From: an uncultured Treponema sp.
GTDB lineage: Bacteria > Spirochaetota > Spirochaetia > Treponematales > Treponemataceae
Length of the DNA: 64,000 nt
Direction of reading: 5' to 3'
Assembly: GCA_946411505.1 (NCBI GenBank)
Contig: CAMKEG010000001.1
Location: 62,001 to 126,000 of the forward strand
Shown here: in pieces, positions 34,647-43,493 of the stretch
How the letters are laid out: the number at the start of each line of letters is the position of its first letter
How positions within the stretch are numbered: position 1 is the stretch's first letter
Notes under the pieces: generated by a model
The model's input: only the letters and a program-made list of their open reading frames with translations
Database searches by the model: none
Told to the model about the DNA's origin: nothing
Program-made: the position numbers and the translations under genes

Positions 34647-35597
34647 TCAATTTTGGTCAAGTGCCGCTCGTGTTTTTGCGATGATTTTTGCCAAGTCCGC
34701 TTTTGCGTCGTCGCTTTGGGACACGCGGATTGTGGCGGCGCCGGGGATTCCGCGCATGAAGACGTACTGCTTTTTGGCGTATTTTTTTGAGTCGCGCTTG
34801 ATTCTTTCCTTTATTTCTTCGATGGAAAGCGGCGCGCCGTCCGCGTCCGTCTCAAAAAATTCGCGGTAGCCTATGGCCTGCATTCCCGGAGCCTCTTTTT
34901 TGTAACTGGCCATAAGGCCGCGCGCCTCGGACTCCAAGCCTGCCTCAAACATTTTGTCGACCCTTGCCTCTATGCGCCTGTAAAGCTCCTCCCGGCCGCG
35001 CTCCAAGATTATTGTGGTGAACTCGTATTTGTCGCGCAGTTTTGGGCTTTGGGCAAAGGCGGCGCGCGGCTTTCCGGTCAGGATGAAAATTTCAAGCGCG
35101 CGGAGGACGCGGTAGCTGTCGGCGGGGTCGATTTTTTTCGCGGAGTCGGGGTCGCAGGACAAAAGTTTTTGCCACATCGCTTGGCCTCCCAGTTGGGAAA
35201 GTTCCGCCCTAAGCTTTTCCCGCAAGGCCTCGTCGCCTGTCGGGGTGGAAGGAAGGCCCAGCAAAAAGGCGCGTATGTAAAAGCCGGTTCCTCCGCAAAT
35301 GACAGGAAGGATGCCGTCCGCGAAAAAGCTTTCGCAAAGCGAGTCGGCTTTTTCAACAAATTCCGCCACGGAAAACTGTTCGTCAGGATTTTTTATGTCG
35401 ATTAGATGGTGCGGAAGAATTTCTCGCTCCGCGGGGGTGGGCTTCGCGGTCCCTATGTCCATTCCCCTGTACACTTGCATGGAGTCCGCCGATATCACGC
35501 GGACTTTCTTGTTTCCGGCAAAAAGCTTGAACAAAAGGTCTGTTTTGCCGGTCGCCGTGGGGGCGAAAATGACAAGGACCGGTATTTTATTCGGCAA
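34647..35597 (-). CDS. miaA: tRNA dimethylallyltransferase, copy 2
   Basis: 316 residues. IFAPTATGKTDLL (P-loop), SADSMQVYRGMDIGTAK, GGTGFYIRAFLLG and KYAKKQYVFMRGI match MiaA, and the GIGYREFF-type block (MQAIGYREFFE) is present. P-loop and tRNA-binding motifs are retained, so it is probably active. It differs throughout from copy 1 at 12449-13459. The start is TTG 35597 within the end of rpoZ (11-bp overlap). Its position, rpoZ-miaA, suggests this is the resident spirochaete copy. Confidence 0.9.
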   Translation of the reverse strand: MPNKIPVLVIFAPTATGKTDLLFKLFAGNKKVRVISADSMQVYRGMDIGTAKPTPAEREILPHHLIDIKNPDEQFSVAEFVEKADSLCESFFADGILPVICGGTGFYIRAFLLGLPSTPTGDEALREKLRAELSQLGGQAMWQKLLSCDPDSAKKIDPADSYRVLRALEIFILTGKPRAAFAQSPKLRDKYEFTTIILERGREELYRRIEARVDKMFEAGLESEARGLMASYKKEAPGMQAIGYREFFETDADGAPLSIEEIKERIKRDSKKYAKKQYVFMRGIPGAATIRVSQSDDAKADLAKIIAKTRAALDQN

Positions 35598-35778
35598 TTC
35601 TGTAGGTGACTTCCTCTGTGAAAAGTTGGCGCGCGGCCAATGAAACTACCTTGTCGTGGTTCTCCGCGATCAAGGGGTCCTTTACCATTGACATCTGGTA
35701 GGCGCGGCGGTTGGCGGCCACCGTTATTTCGTAAATGTTGCCTGTGAATCGGACTAGCTGTTCCAAAGGAAAAATCAT
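35587..35778 (-). CDS. rpoZ: RNA polymerase omega subunit
   Basis: 63 residues, MIFPLEQLVRFTGNIYEITVAANRRAYQM in outline, with the omega motif VAANRRAYQM and SLAARQLFTEEV. A GGGAGA ribosome site precedes ATG 35778. First gene of the long minus-strand operon. Omega assists assembly of the polymerase and ppGpp response in other bacteria. Confidence 0.88.
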   Translation of the reverse strand: MIFPLEQLVRFTGNIYEITVAANRRAYQMSMVKDPLIAENHDKVVSLAARQLFTEEVTYRIAE

Positions 35779-35804
35779 GTTTGTCTCCCAAAAAATGATA
35801 GAAT

Positions 35805-35833
35805 ATTATATAGAAAAGCGGCTTTTGTGTCAA
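35805..35833 (-). promoter_or_regulatory. Consensus promoter of the rpoZ-truA operon
   Basis: TTGACA (35833-35828), 17-bp spacer, TATAAT (35810-35805), a perfect sigma-70 consensus on the minus strand. The leader is about 20 nt. The AT-rich DNA to 35914 also feeds the divergent recO gene. Confidence 0.88.
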
Positions 35834-35914
35834 CCATTGAAAATTTTTTCAATTTTTTTCAAAAAACTGTGAATTTTTTGTCAAACTGTTGTATCTTATA
35901 GGCAGAGGAATTTA

Positions 35915-36742
35915 TTGAACCGGAATGTTAGGAAGGAGGCGCTTGTCCTTTCCGTCAAGGCGACGGCCCAGGACAACCGCTCCGCGCGCCTTTTGACAAA
36001 GGACGGAATAGAATGGGCGACTCTTTTTGGCGGCCCCAAGAGCAAGCTGCGCGGAGCGGTGAGCCCTTGGAACAGGGGCTTCGCGTACTTGTACAAGAAC
36101 GAGGAAAAGGCCTCGTGCAAAATCACCGACTTTGACGTCCAGAAATACCACCCGACCTTTAGGGAAAGCCTCTTCAAGTCATTCGCCGCTTCCTTGGCCG
36201 GCGAGCTTGTCTCAAAGTCAAGCGCGGCCGGAAGCCCGGAGCAGTGCTACGTTTTGCTTAACGGCTTTTTGGACGGAATGGACCTCTTGGGCGAAGACGA
36301 GGCGCGCCTTGGCCTTTTGCGCTTTTTGTGGCGCTACTTGGACTTGCTGGGCGTCCGTCCGCAGACGCAATGTTGCGCCCGCTGCCAAAAGGAATTTTTT
36401 GCGGGCAACGGCGCGGCCGGCGCGTCGTCTAGCAATTATTCCAAAAGCGCGCTAGAATCGAACGCGGGCGCCAAAAGGCTCGCGCTGTATTCGCCGGCCG
36501 AAAATTCCTTTGTTTGCCAAGACTGCTTCTCTCCGCAAGAAAAAGGGGCCAGGCTTTCTGAGCCGGCGCTTTTTTACCTTGCGATGTCTGGCGGAACAAG
36601 GCCTGCCGATTTGGCGGCCGCGCGCAAGGCAAGGCTGCCGGAAGCGGACTACGGACAATTGAAGGCGTTTTTGTACGAGCTGGTCGAAGGCGCCCTTGGA
36701 GCGAGGCTGAAAACCTTGGAGTCGGGAAAGGGAATTTTATGA
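35915..36742 (+). CDS. recO: DNA repair protein RecO
   Basis: 275 residues. The N-terminal OB-fold (EALVLSVKATAQDNRSARLLTKDG) and the following basic stretch (FGGPKSKLRG) are RecO-like; a helical domain and a zinc site follow (CCARCQKEFF and FVCQDCFS). It brings RecA to SSB-coated DNA. Start is TTG 35915 with GAGGAA 5 nt upstream. recJ follows 13 bp later, so two recombination functions are co-transcribed. Confidence 0.85.
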   Translation: MNRNVRKEALVLSVKATAQDNRSARLLTKDGIEWATLFGGPKSKLRGAVSPWNRGFAYLYKNEEKASCKITDFDVQKYHPTFRESLFKSFAASLAGELVSKSSAAGSPEQCYVLLNGFLDGMDLLGEDEARLGLLRFLWRYLDLLGVRPQTQCCARCQKEFFAGNGAAGASSSNYSKSALESNAGAKRLALYSPAENSFVCQDCFSPQEKGARLSEPALFYLAMSGGTRPADLAAARKARLPEADYGQLKAFLYELVEGALGARLKTLESGKGIL

Positions 36743-36755
36743 CGGGAGGCCCTTT

Positions 36756-38882
36756 TTGAAAACGTGGAATAAAAAAGAAATTTCAAGGGAAAGCGCGCTT
36801 TCCTTGCACAAGAGGTTTGGCCTTGGCCCGCTTGAGGCGTCGATTTTCGCTCGCAGGGGCATCACCGCCGGAAGCGACTTGCTTTACTATTTGGAGAGCG
36901 ACGCCCGCTTTTTAAACAAGCCCTTTGACTTTTCCCAAATGGAAGACGCCGTAGACCGCATTTTGGCCGCCGTGGAGGAGGGCGAAAAGGTCTTGATTTT
37001 CGGCGACCGCGACGTTGACGGAATCACGGCCACGGCGCTCTTGTACGAGCAGCTTAAGCGCATGGGCGTTGACGTTTCTTGGCGGCTTCCCGCCGGCGAC
37101 GACGCCTACGGATTGAGCATGGCCGCCGTCGAGGACTTCGCCAAGAATTACGGAAGCCTTCTAATCACGGTTGACTGCGGCATCTCAAATTTTGCCGAAA
37201 TCCAAAGGGCCGGCGAGCTGGGCATAAGCGTAATCGTGACCGACCACCACAATCCGCCGGAGCGCCTTCCGGCCGCCGAGATAATCGTAAATCCAAAATG
37301 CCAGGATTCCGGCTATCCCTTTGGCGAAATCTCCGGCTGCGCCGTGGCCTTTAAGCTGGTCCAGGCCCTGCGTTTTTCGCAGACGGAAATTTACAAGCAG
37401 GACATTTGCCTTTTGAACGTCCGCGACGAAAGCGTCGTCGAATGCCTGAAGCTTAGGAACATGGTGAAGCGAAAAACTTTTGAAAAGGACTTTTCAGGCG
37501 GAACGTTGAGCCTTTCCTCAAGCGGCCTTTTGGAATTTTTGCGGGGCGAGCAAATCTTTGTTTGGGACGCGCCGGCCGTTTCTTTGGCCTTGAAAAATCT
37601 TTTTGGAAGCGGAGTCGAATTCAACCTTTTTGACGTGCGGCCCGAGGCGGCCAAAATAATTCCGTCGCTTTCAAAAAAATCCTTGCGGGCGCTTTCCGGC
37701 CTTTCAAAAGTCGCGCTTTATTCGGACGAGGCCGGCGGCGAGCTTGAGGCCTTTTACAATATTTTTGTGACTTACTTGAACAAAAAAATAGAGCGGGGCT
37801 TTCCGTCCGCCAAGGCTGCGGACGAGCGCGACTTGCAGCTTGTCATGCTTTCGACTTTGAGCGACATCATGCCCCTTAAGAACGAAAACAGAATTTTCGT
37901 AAAGCTCGCCCTTGACTCGATAAACAAGGGAAAAGCCAGGGCCGGCCTCGTGGAGCTGCTCTCGCGCCAAGGCTTGCTGGGAAAAAGGCTTTGCGCCAAG
38001 GACTTGAGCTGGAACGTCATTCCCGCCCTCAACGCGGCCGGCCGGCTTGGAACTCCGGAAGATTCGCTGAGGCTTTTCCTTGCGGAGACGCCGGGCGAGC
38101 GCGAGGAATACGCCCAAAAAATTTTGGACCACAACGAGGAGCGAAAGAAGCTTGAGAACGCTTCCTGGGAGTACTTGGGCGGCCGTCCTGAAAAGTCCCT
38201 GCAAAAGTTCAATGGAAAATTTTGCCTTATCGTCGAGGAGAAAATTCACCGGGGCGTCGTGGGCCGCATCGCCGCCAAACTGGTCCAGCGAGCCAACGTT
38301 CCCGCGATAGCAATGACAAAAATTGACGACGTTTACATCGGCTCCATGAGGACCGCGCGCGGCGTCCATTGCACTGACTTCTTGGACAAGTTCGGCGACA
38401 TTTACATAAACCACGGCGGCCACGCGGGCGCCGCGGGATTTTCCCTTACGGCGGAAAAATTTGAAATTTTCCAGCAAAAGATTGGCGGCCTTGTCCAAGA
38501 AATGGTTCTTGGCGAGGACGAGGACAAAACCGTCGACATCGACGCGGAGCTTGGCGGCCAATACGTCAACGACGACTTGATGGCCGTGGTTGACCTTTTG
38601 GAGCCTTACGGAAACGAAAATCCAGAGCTGGTCTTTATGACAAAGAACGCCAGAATTTCCGCCGGCCAAGTTTTGGGAAAGGGCGAGCGCCAGCATTTAA
38701 AGTTGTATTTGGAAATCGGAAAGCAAAAGTGGCCGGCCTTGTGGTGGGACCAAGGCGCCCGCTACAAAAGCGAGTTCAACGACGGAGACTTTGTCGACGT
38801 GGCCTACAACTTCCAGCGCAACACCTTTAACGGCCACGAAGGCCGCCAACTGCAAATCGTGGACTGCAAGCTTTCCCGTTAG
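36756..38882 (+). CDS. recJ: Single-stranded-DNA exonuclease RecJ
   Basis: 708 residues. DHH motifs are IFGDRDVDGITATAL (DxD), VDCGIS, VTDHHNPPE and CAVAFKL; the DHHA1 domain contains NHGGHAGAAGFSL. The usual DYDVDG reads DRDVDG (Tyr to Arg). It degrades ssDNA 5' to 3' in recombination and mismatch repair. The 230-residue middle region is longer than in many bacteria. Start is TTG 36756 with GGGAGG 7 nt upstream. It converges on the secreted-protein gene with 8 bp between. Confidence 0.93.
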   Translation: MKTWNKKEISRESALSLHKRFGLGPLEASIFARRGITAGSDLLYYLESDARFLNKPFDFSQMEDAVDRILAAVEEGEKVLIFGDRDVDGITATALLYEQLKRMGVDVSWRLPAGDDAYGLSMAAVEDFAKNYGSLLITVDCGISNFAEIQRAGELGISVIVTDHHNPPERLPAAEIIVNPKCQDSGYPFGEISGCAVAFKLVQALRFSQTEIYKQDICLLNVRDESVVECLKLRNMVKRKTFEKDFSGGTLSLSSSGLLEFLRGEQIFVWDAPAVSLALKNLFGSGVEFNLFDVRPEAAKIIPSLSKKSLRALSGLSKVALYSDEAGGELEAFYNIFVTYLNKKIERGFPSAKAADERDLQLVMLSTLSDIMPLKNENRIFVKLALDSINKGKARAGLVELLSRQGLLGKRLCAKDLSWNVIPALNAAGRLGTPEDSLRLFLAETPGEREEYAQKILDHNEERKKLENASWEYLGGRPEKSLQKFNGKFCLIVEEKIHRGVVGRIAAKLVQRANVPAIAMTKIDDVYIGSMRTARGVHCTDFLDKFGDIYINHGGHAGAAGFSLTAEKFEIFQQKIGGLVQEMVLGEDEDKTVDIDAELGGQYVNDDLMAVVDLLEPYGNENPELVFMTKNARISAGQVLGKGERQHLKLYLEIGKQKWPALWWDQGARYKSEFNDGDFVDVAYNFQRNTFNGHEGRQLQIVDCKLSR

Positions 38883-38890
38883 CCTGTCCG

Positions 38891-39973
38891 TCAGTCAAAA
38901 GCGCCGTGTCCCGGATGCTTTTGGGCAAATTCCTTTTGGCGCTTTCTGGCCGCCTCGACAATTTTGTTTCCGGCCTCCAGTCGCCTGATGTCGTCCATGT
39001 GCCAGTCCAAGTTTGAGGGCGGGAAGGGCGGATCGGGGATGGGCGCCCTTTTTTCAAAATATTTTTTTGCGAGCGCCGCGACGGCCTCCTCGCTTCCTTT
39101 TTCTTGGACGCGCTTCAAGTAAGGCTCTCCAAGGCCGCAGATTTGGGCGCTTTTGTCAAGCTCGTGGACCCTTGGCCTGTCGTTTGTCTTTTGGACGTTC
39201 CTGATTGTCACGCTGCGGCCGTTGGCGCATGTGTAGATTTTTCCTGAGGACTGGATGTGCTTTACGACGGAGAAGGTTTTTCCGCCGTCGCTAAAGAAGG
39301 CCATTTCGTTTGTGTATTCCATGTCGGTCCGCCAGTAGCGGATTGTGTAGACGGCGTCCTTTGTGATGTAGGTTGAATAAATGTCGGTCGACGAAAGCGG
39401 CTGGCAAACCTTTATTCCGTCGGACTCGGACATTTGCGCCCAAAAGCCTTCAAGCGGGTCTTTTTCGTTTTCGTCGGAAGCGTCGCTGTCATCGCTTTCG
39501 CCCAGCTTTACCGCGAACTTTAGGTAAAGGTTGTTTCCGATTATCGCCGCCGGAATCACGCTGGCTTCCTTTAGCCTTGGATGCCAGACAAAAATTTCCC
39601 AAACGGAAGCGTCGCCTTCCGTTCCTTTTCCTGTCAGCAAGGGACGGTATTCGATGAAAATTCTTTCCGCCTCCGGGCAAGTTGAGTCGTTCAAGGTTCT
39701 TTTGGCGGCAAATTCCTCCGGCTCGGCGGCGCGGTCCAAGTACCAGCCGTAAAAGGTCTTTAGCAAAATGGCCGCCGGCGCCTTTCTTTGCGCCTCCGCA
39801 GCCCGGTCCAGGCCGCAGTCAAAGATTACGTAGCGGTCGTCGCGCTCCCACACGCCGGCAAAAGGCCCCGGCGTTCCCGCCGAAAAAGCGCCGTCAGTCA
39901 CCTGCGCCCAAGCCGCCGTTCCCGCCGCCAAAGAAATATATAGGGACAACAATGTTCTTAGAAACAATTTCAC
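38891..39973 (-). CDS. Secreted protein of unknown function
   Basis: 360 residues with a signal peptide (LFLRTLLSLYISLAAGTAAWAQ) that would be cleaved after AWA. The mature part has strand-rich stretches with regularly placed Trp and Asp (VWERDDRYVIFDCG, ASVWEIFVWHP, DAVYTIRYWRTDMEY), perhaps two lipocalin-like or beta-sandwich modules, split by an acidic linker (ESDDSDASDENEKDPLEGFW). The tail is proline rich (PIPDPPFPPSN). Likely periplasmic. I know of no family. Confidence 0.75.
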   Translation of the reverse strand: MKLFLRTLLSLYISLAAGTAAWAQVTDGAFSAGTPGPFAGVWERDDRYVIFDCGLDRAAEAQRKAPAAILLKTFYGWYLDRAAEPEEFAAKRTLNDSTCPEAERIFIEYRPLLTGKGTEGDASVWEIFVWHPRLKEASVIPAAIIGNNLYLKFAVKLGESDDSDASDENEKDPLEGFWAQMSESDGIKVCQPLSSTDIYSTYITKDAVYTIRYWRTDMEYTNEMAFFSDGGKTFSVVKHIQSSGKIYTCANGRSVTIRNVQKTNDRPRVHELDKSAQICGLGEPYLKRVQEKGSEEAVAALAKKYFEKRAPIPDPPFPPSNLDWHMDDIRRLEAGNKIVEAARKRQKEFAQKHPGHGAFD

Positions 39974-40062
39974 GCCTATATTATCGGAACGTCCCCGCTT
40001 AAGGTAAAGAGTAAAAAAAAGCGTAGCGGAAAGGCAAGCGGGGCAGGACGTTTTGGGTAAGG

Positions 40063-40211
40063 AAAAAAAACGCGCGAAGGAGCCGGGCGGCAGACGGAAA
40101 CACTCAGTTTGCCCCTGCCGCGCTAGCGGCAGACGTAAATAGTTACAAGGGGCAAATTGCGTGTAGCGACGTTATCTAGCGGTTCCGTCTGCCGCCCGGT
40201 GACTGGGAGCG
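40063..40211 (+). repeat. Structured dispersed element, copy A
   Basis: About 149 bp in the 324-bp gap between the secreted-protein gene and rpsT. Stems: 40083-40099 with 40183-40199 (17 perfect), 40105-40115 with 40149-40159 (11 bp, one G.T), and 40115-40121 with 40126-40132 (7 perfect, tetraloop). It is the reverse-oriented homologue of 10978-11125. The plus strand is preferred because the imperfect pair is a wobble there. A run of T (40212-40215) follows GTGACTGGGAGCG. The rest of the gap holds another weak inverted repeat (39990-40000 with 40036-40050) and the rpsT promoter. Confidence 0.78.
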
Positions 40212-40229
40212 TTTTTCTTTCTTTCCATA

Positions 40230-40258
40230 TTGACACAATTTCCCAAAATTGTTAATAT
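40230..40258 (+). promoter_or_regulatory. Promoter of rpsT
   Basis: TTGACA (40230-40235), 17-bp spacer, TAATAT (40253-40258). The leader to TTG 40298 is about 33 nt with GGGGGA as ribosome site. Confidence 0.8.
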
Positions 40259-40297
40259 AACTTTTACATTTTTCTTAAATATTATTTGGGGGATATC

Positions 40298-40582
40298 TTG
40301 GCTAGAAATCAGACATCTGCAGAAAAGCGCCACGCTCAGAGCGAAAAGCGCCGCATGCGCAACAAGGCAATTAAATCAGAGTGCCGCACTTACGCAAAAC
40401 AATTCGTTGAATTGGTTATCAAAAAGGAAAAGGACGCGGCCGCCGCCAAGCTCAAGCAGCTTCAGAGCGCCTTGGACTCAGCCCGCCTTAAGGGCGTAAT
40501 CAGCCTTAACGCCGCTTCTCGCAAAAAGAGCCGCATGACTCGCCTTTACAACGTGACGTTCGTTCAGCAGGCCGCCAACTAA
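40298..40582 (+). CDS. rpsT: 30S ribosomal protein bS20
   Basis: 94 residues, beginning ARNQTSAEKRHAQSEKRR after the initiator and rich in Lys and Arg, as bS20 always is. TTG at 40298 fits the family's N-terminus (M-A-x-N-x-S-A); the frame's earlier TTG (40286) lies inside the GGGGGA ribosome site. It helps 16S rRNA folding. HU follows 25 bp later. Confidence 0.93.
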   Translation: MARNQTSAEKRHAQSEKRRMRNKAIKSECRTYAKQFVELVIKKEKDAAAAKLKQLQSALDSARLKGVISLNAASRKKSRMTRLYNVTFVQQAAN

Positions 40583-40607
40583 AAGTTTTTTGAATTTTGG
40601 GTGAACT

Positions 40608-40919
40608 ATGCTTTCAAAAAAGATTACAAAGCATGATTTGGTCGAGGCTGTTTACCAAAATTCAAAGTACGAAAAAGGGCAAATTCAAGAAGTAATCGAA
40701 GCCTTTGTTGGTGAGCTTAAAAAGGACATCGCCAAAGGCTGCACGATTGAATTGCGAGGGTTCGGAACTTTCGAGCCCCGCCTGCGAAAAGGCAGGGCGG
40801 TTGTAAGGAACCCAAAAACAGGCCAGACGTTGTCTATGCAGGCGCATTACGTGGCTGTCTTCCGTTCTGGCCAAGAGTTGAAAAAAGCTCTTTCCGAATT
40901 GCCTGTTCAAGAGAATTAG
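40608..40919 (+). CDS. HU/IHF-type DNA-binding protein
   Basis: 103 residues. ITKHDLVEAVYQNSKYEKGQ (helical dimer part), IELRGFGTFEPRLRKGRAVVRNPKTGQ (the DNA-binding arm with the conserved RNPxTG) are those of the HU/IHF family. It bends DNA as a dimer. The bactofilin starts 1 bp after the stop. Confidence 0.92.
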   Translation: MLSKKITKHDLVEAVYQNSKYEKGQIQEVIEAFVGELKKDIAKGCTIELRGFGTFEPRLRKGRAVVRNPKTGQTLSMQAHYVAVFRSGQELKKALSELPVQEN

Positions 40920-40920
40920 C

Positions 40921-41337
40921 ATGGAACAAACGGCTAAAAATTACACAATTCTAGGCTCGGAAACTTCTTTTGACGGAGTTTTGGAATTTACCGACAATCT
41001 TAAAATCAACGGAAAATTCAACGGAACAATCAACTCCAACGGAAATCTTGACATAGACAAAGCTGCTGTTTGCACGGTTGACAAAATGTCCGCCAGTTCC
41101 ATCGTAATCTCAGGAACGGTGACGGGCAACATTTCGGCCAGCGAGCGGGTGGAGATGTGCAACGGAAGCAAGGTCAAGGGCAACGTGGAGACGGCCCGGC
41201 TTCGCATCGCGGACAACGTGGATTTTGAAGGGCAGGTGACGATGCTCGAAAGCGAGCCCGACATCGACTTGTTCAGCGTGGCCAGCGAAGAGTATAAGCA
41301 GACTTTGCTTTTAAAGTCCGACTCGGACGCTGAATAA
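40921..41337 (+). CDS. Bactofilin
   Basis: 138 residues. A central right-handed beta-helix with regular six-residue turns (FTDNLKINGKFNGTINSNGNL, ASSIVISGTVTGNIS, GSKVKGNVETARLRI) between short tails is the bactofilin (DUF583) fold. These self-assemble into nucleotide-free filaments that shape the cell, including spirochaete curvature. Adjacent to HU (1 bp). Rho follows from its own promoter. Confidence 0.9.
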   Translation: MEQTAKNYTILGSETSFDGVLEFTDNLKINGKFNGTINSNGNLDIDKAAVCTVDKMSASSIVISGTVTGNISASERVEMCNGSKVKGNVETARLRIADNVDFEGQVTMLESEPDIDLFSVASEEYKQTLLLKSDSDAE

Positions 41338-41342
41338 TTTGT

Positions 41343-41371
41343 TTGACAAAACGAAAATAATATATTAAAAT
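41343..41371 (+). promoter_or_regulatory. Promoter of rho
   Basis: TTGACA (41343-41348), 17-bp spacer, TAAAAT (41366-41371). The leader to ATG 41467 is about 90 nt and AT rich, with TTGGAGA 12 nt before the ATG. A long leader would suit the autoregulation common for rho. Confidence 0.82.
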
Positions 41372-41466
41372 ATAAAAGGATTTTGTGGGAAATCTTTTCT
41401 TTTTTTATTTTAATCAATCACTCTAAAATTTTATAATTATTTTATTTTTATTGGAGACCATTTTTT

Positions 41467-43107
41467 ATGGACGCAGAAAACGAAAATCCTTCTCAAGAAG
41501 GCGCGGAAGAAAAGCCAAAGCGCCGCCGCGTGGTTAAAAAGGCCGCGGCCGCTCCCGCCGAAGAAAAGCAGGAAAAGCTTGCGGCGGAAAGCCCCGCGGA
41601 AGCCGCTCCCGAAGGCTCGGCCCCCGCGGCTGACGGCTCTTTTGGGGAAGGCGAGGGACAGGCCCAGGAAGAGCGTCCCGCCCGCTCCCATTACAGCCGG
41701 GAAGGCTTCAAGCCCCGCGAAAACAGGGGCGGCCGCTTCCCCAACAACAGAAGAAACTTTAGGCCAACCCGCGAGAACATGGCGCCGGACAACACTCCCA
41801 CGCCGGAAAATTCTCCCGACTACGACCAAAAGCCCCGCCTTGAAATAAACGAGCTTACAAAAAAATCAATGATAGAGCTTCGCGAGATGGCCATGGAATT
41901 TGGCTTCAGCGCGGACGACTTGGCTCCTATGAAAAAGCAGGACTTGATTTTTGTTATTCTCAAGGCCCACACCGAGCACGGCGGAATCATCTTCGCGAGC
42001 GGAGCCTTGGAAATTCTTCCAGACGGCTACGGCTTTTTGCGAAGCCCGCAAAACTCATACCTTCCCGGCCCGGACGACATTTACATTTCGCCCAGCCAAA
42101 TCCGTCTGTTCAACCTTAAGACGGGCGACACGGTTTACGGCCAGACAAGAAGCCCCAAGGAGGGCGAGCGCTTTTTCGCCTTGCTCCGCATAGAGAGCGT
42201 CAACTTTGACGACCCGCGCGTGGCGCAAACAAGAGTTCCCTTTGAAAACCTTACGCCGCTCTATCCAAACGAAAAGCTCAGGCTTGAGACTGTTTCCACA
42301 GAGCTTTCAACCCGCATCGTGGACCTCTTTAGCCCGATTGGAAAGGGCCAGCGCCTTTTGATTGTCGCTCCGCCAAAAGCCGGAAAGACAACCTTGATGC
42401 AAAAGGTTGCCAACGCGATTACCGCCAACAATCCCGAAGTTTACCTTATCGTCCTTTTGATTGACGAACGCCCCGAGGAAGTCACCGAGATGGAGCGCTC
42501 GATTAAGGCGGAAGTCATTTCCTCAACCTTTGACGAGCAGGCCCAGCGGCACGTCAACGTCGCCGAAATGGTTTTGGAAAAGGCCAAGCGCCTTGTCGAG
42601 CACAAGCGCGACGTCGTGATTTTCTTGGATTCCATCACGCGTTTGGCGCGCGCCTACAACCAGACGGTTCCCACCAGCGGAAAGGTATTGTCGGGCGGCG
42701 TCGACTCCAACGCGCTCCACAAGCCCAAAAGATTCTTCGGCGCGGCCCGAAACATCGAGGAAGGCGGCTCTCTTACAATCATTTCAACGGCCTTGATAGA
42801 GACCGGAAGCCGCATGGACGAAGTCATCTTTGAAGAGTTCAAGGGAACCGGCAACAGCGAAATCGACTTGGACAGAAAGCTGGCCGAGCGCCGCCTTTTC
42901 CCGGCCATCAACATCAAGAAGTCGGGCACCCGCAAAGAGGAGCTTTTGCTTACCGAAGAGGAGCTTCAAAAGCTTTGGGTTTTGCGCAAGGTCATCAATC
43001 CTATGGAAGACGCGGAAATCACCGAGCTTATCATCGAAAGGATGAAAAAGACCAAGGACAACGCCGCCTTCTTGGCCTCGATGAACACCGGCAGCGCGGC
43101 AAACTGA
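41467..43107 (+). CDS. rho: Transcription termination factor Rho
   Basis: 546 residues, with an N-terminal extension of about 125 residues that is low complexity and rich in Ala, Glu, Arg and Pro ([40 protein letters not shown]). The core begins near [19 protein letters not shown]. The primary RNA site ([26 protein letters not shown]), Walker A ([13 protein letters not shown]), Q-loop ([14 protein letters not shown]) and R-loop regions are intact. Disordered Arg-rich insertions are known to raise RNA affinity in some Rho proteins. Confidence 0.95.
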   Translation: MDAENENPSQEGAEEKPKRRRVVKKAAAAPAEEKQEKLAAESPAEAAPEGSAPAADGSFGEGEGQAQEERPARSHYSREGFKPRENRGGRFPNNRRNFRPTRENMAPDNTPTPENSPDYDQKPRLEINELTKKSMIELREMAMEFGFSADDLAPMKKQDLIFVILKAHTEHGGIIFASGALEILPDGYGFLRSPQNSYLPGPDDIYISPSQIRLFNLKTGDTVYGQTRSPKEGERFFALLRIESVNFDDPRVAQTRVPFENLTPLYPNEKLRLETVSTELSTRIVDLFSPIGKGQRLLIVAPPKAGKTTLMQKVANAITANNPEVYLIVLLIDERPEEVTEMERSIKAEVISSTFDEQAQRHVNVAEMVLEKAKRLVEHKRDVVIFLDSITRLARAYNQTVPTSGKVLSGGVDSNALHKPKRFFGAARNIEEGGSLTIISTALIETGSRMDEVIFEEFKGTGNSEIDLDRKLAERRLFPAINIKKSGTRKEELLLTEEELQKLWVLRKVINPMEDAEITELIIERMKKTKDNAAFLASMNTGSAAN

Positions 43108-43140
43108 TTGAAACGCGCTCCAATTAGGCGCGGACGGCTC

Positions 43141-43276
43141 TTGACACCGTTGGCCTGTTTGCGCTAAAATTGCCGCACTTAAATTTAATTTGGCAAGTTT
43201 TGTGGCGGCGGCTTGAGCGGAAAATCTGGCTCCGCGCCGCAGGGCAAGGCTTTTCAAATATATTTTGGAGGAACTG
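43141..43276 (+). promoter_or_regulatory. rpmE promoter and structured leader
   Basis: TTGACA (43141-43146), 18-bp spacer, TAAAAT (43165-43170). The mRNA would have a leader of about 100 nt in which GGCGGCGGC (43203-43211) can pair with GCGCCGC near 43234. L31 operons in several bacteria carry autoregulatory leaders, so this may be one; I see no known consensus. Confidence 0.6.
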
Positions 43277-43486
43277 ATGAAAAAAGACATTCATCCTGAG
43301 TACACGCTCACAAAAATCACTTGCGTTTGCGGAAACGTAATCGAAACTCGTTCAACTGTAAAGGACATTCACGTTGAAATTTGCTCGGCCTGCCACCCCT
43401 TCTACACAGGAAAGCAGAAACTTGTTGACACAGCCGGACGCATCGACCGCTTTAACAAGCGCTACGGAATCAAGACCGCCAACTAA
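43277..43486 (+). CDS. rpmE: 50S ribosomal protein bL31
   Basis: 69 residues beginning [24 protein letters not shown] and [14 protein letters not shown] supply four Cys for zinc (the C+ form). The start is ATG 43277 with GGAGGA 4 nt upstream; the TTG at 43265 lies before that site. A terminator lies 26 bp after the stop. Confidence 0.95.
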   Translation: MKKDIHPEYTLTKITCVCGNVIETRSTVKDIHVEICSACHPFYTGKQKLVDTAGRIDRFNKRYGIKTAN

Positions 43487-43493
43487 TCGGCGC

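Noticed and set aside
37704..38696. 330-codon minus-strand frame opposite recJ
   Set aside because: It runs against a complete recJ and shows only Val/Leu/Gly-rich shadow sequence.
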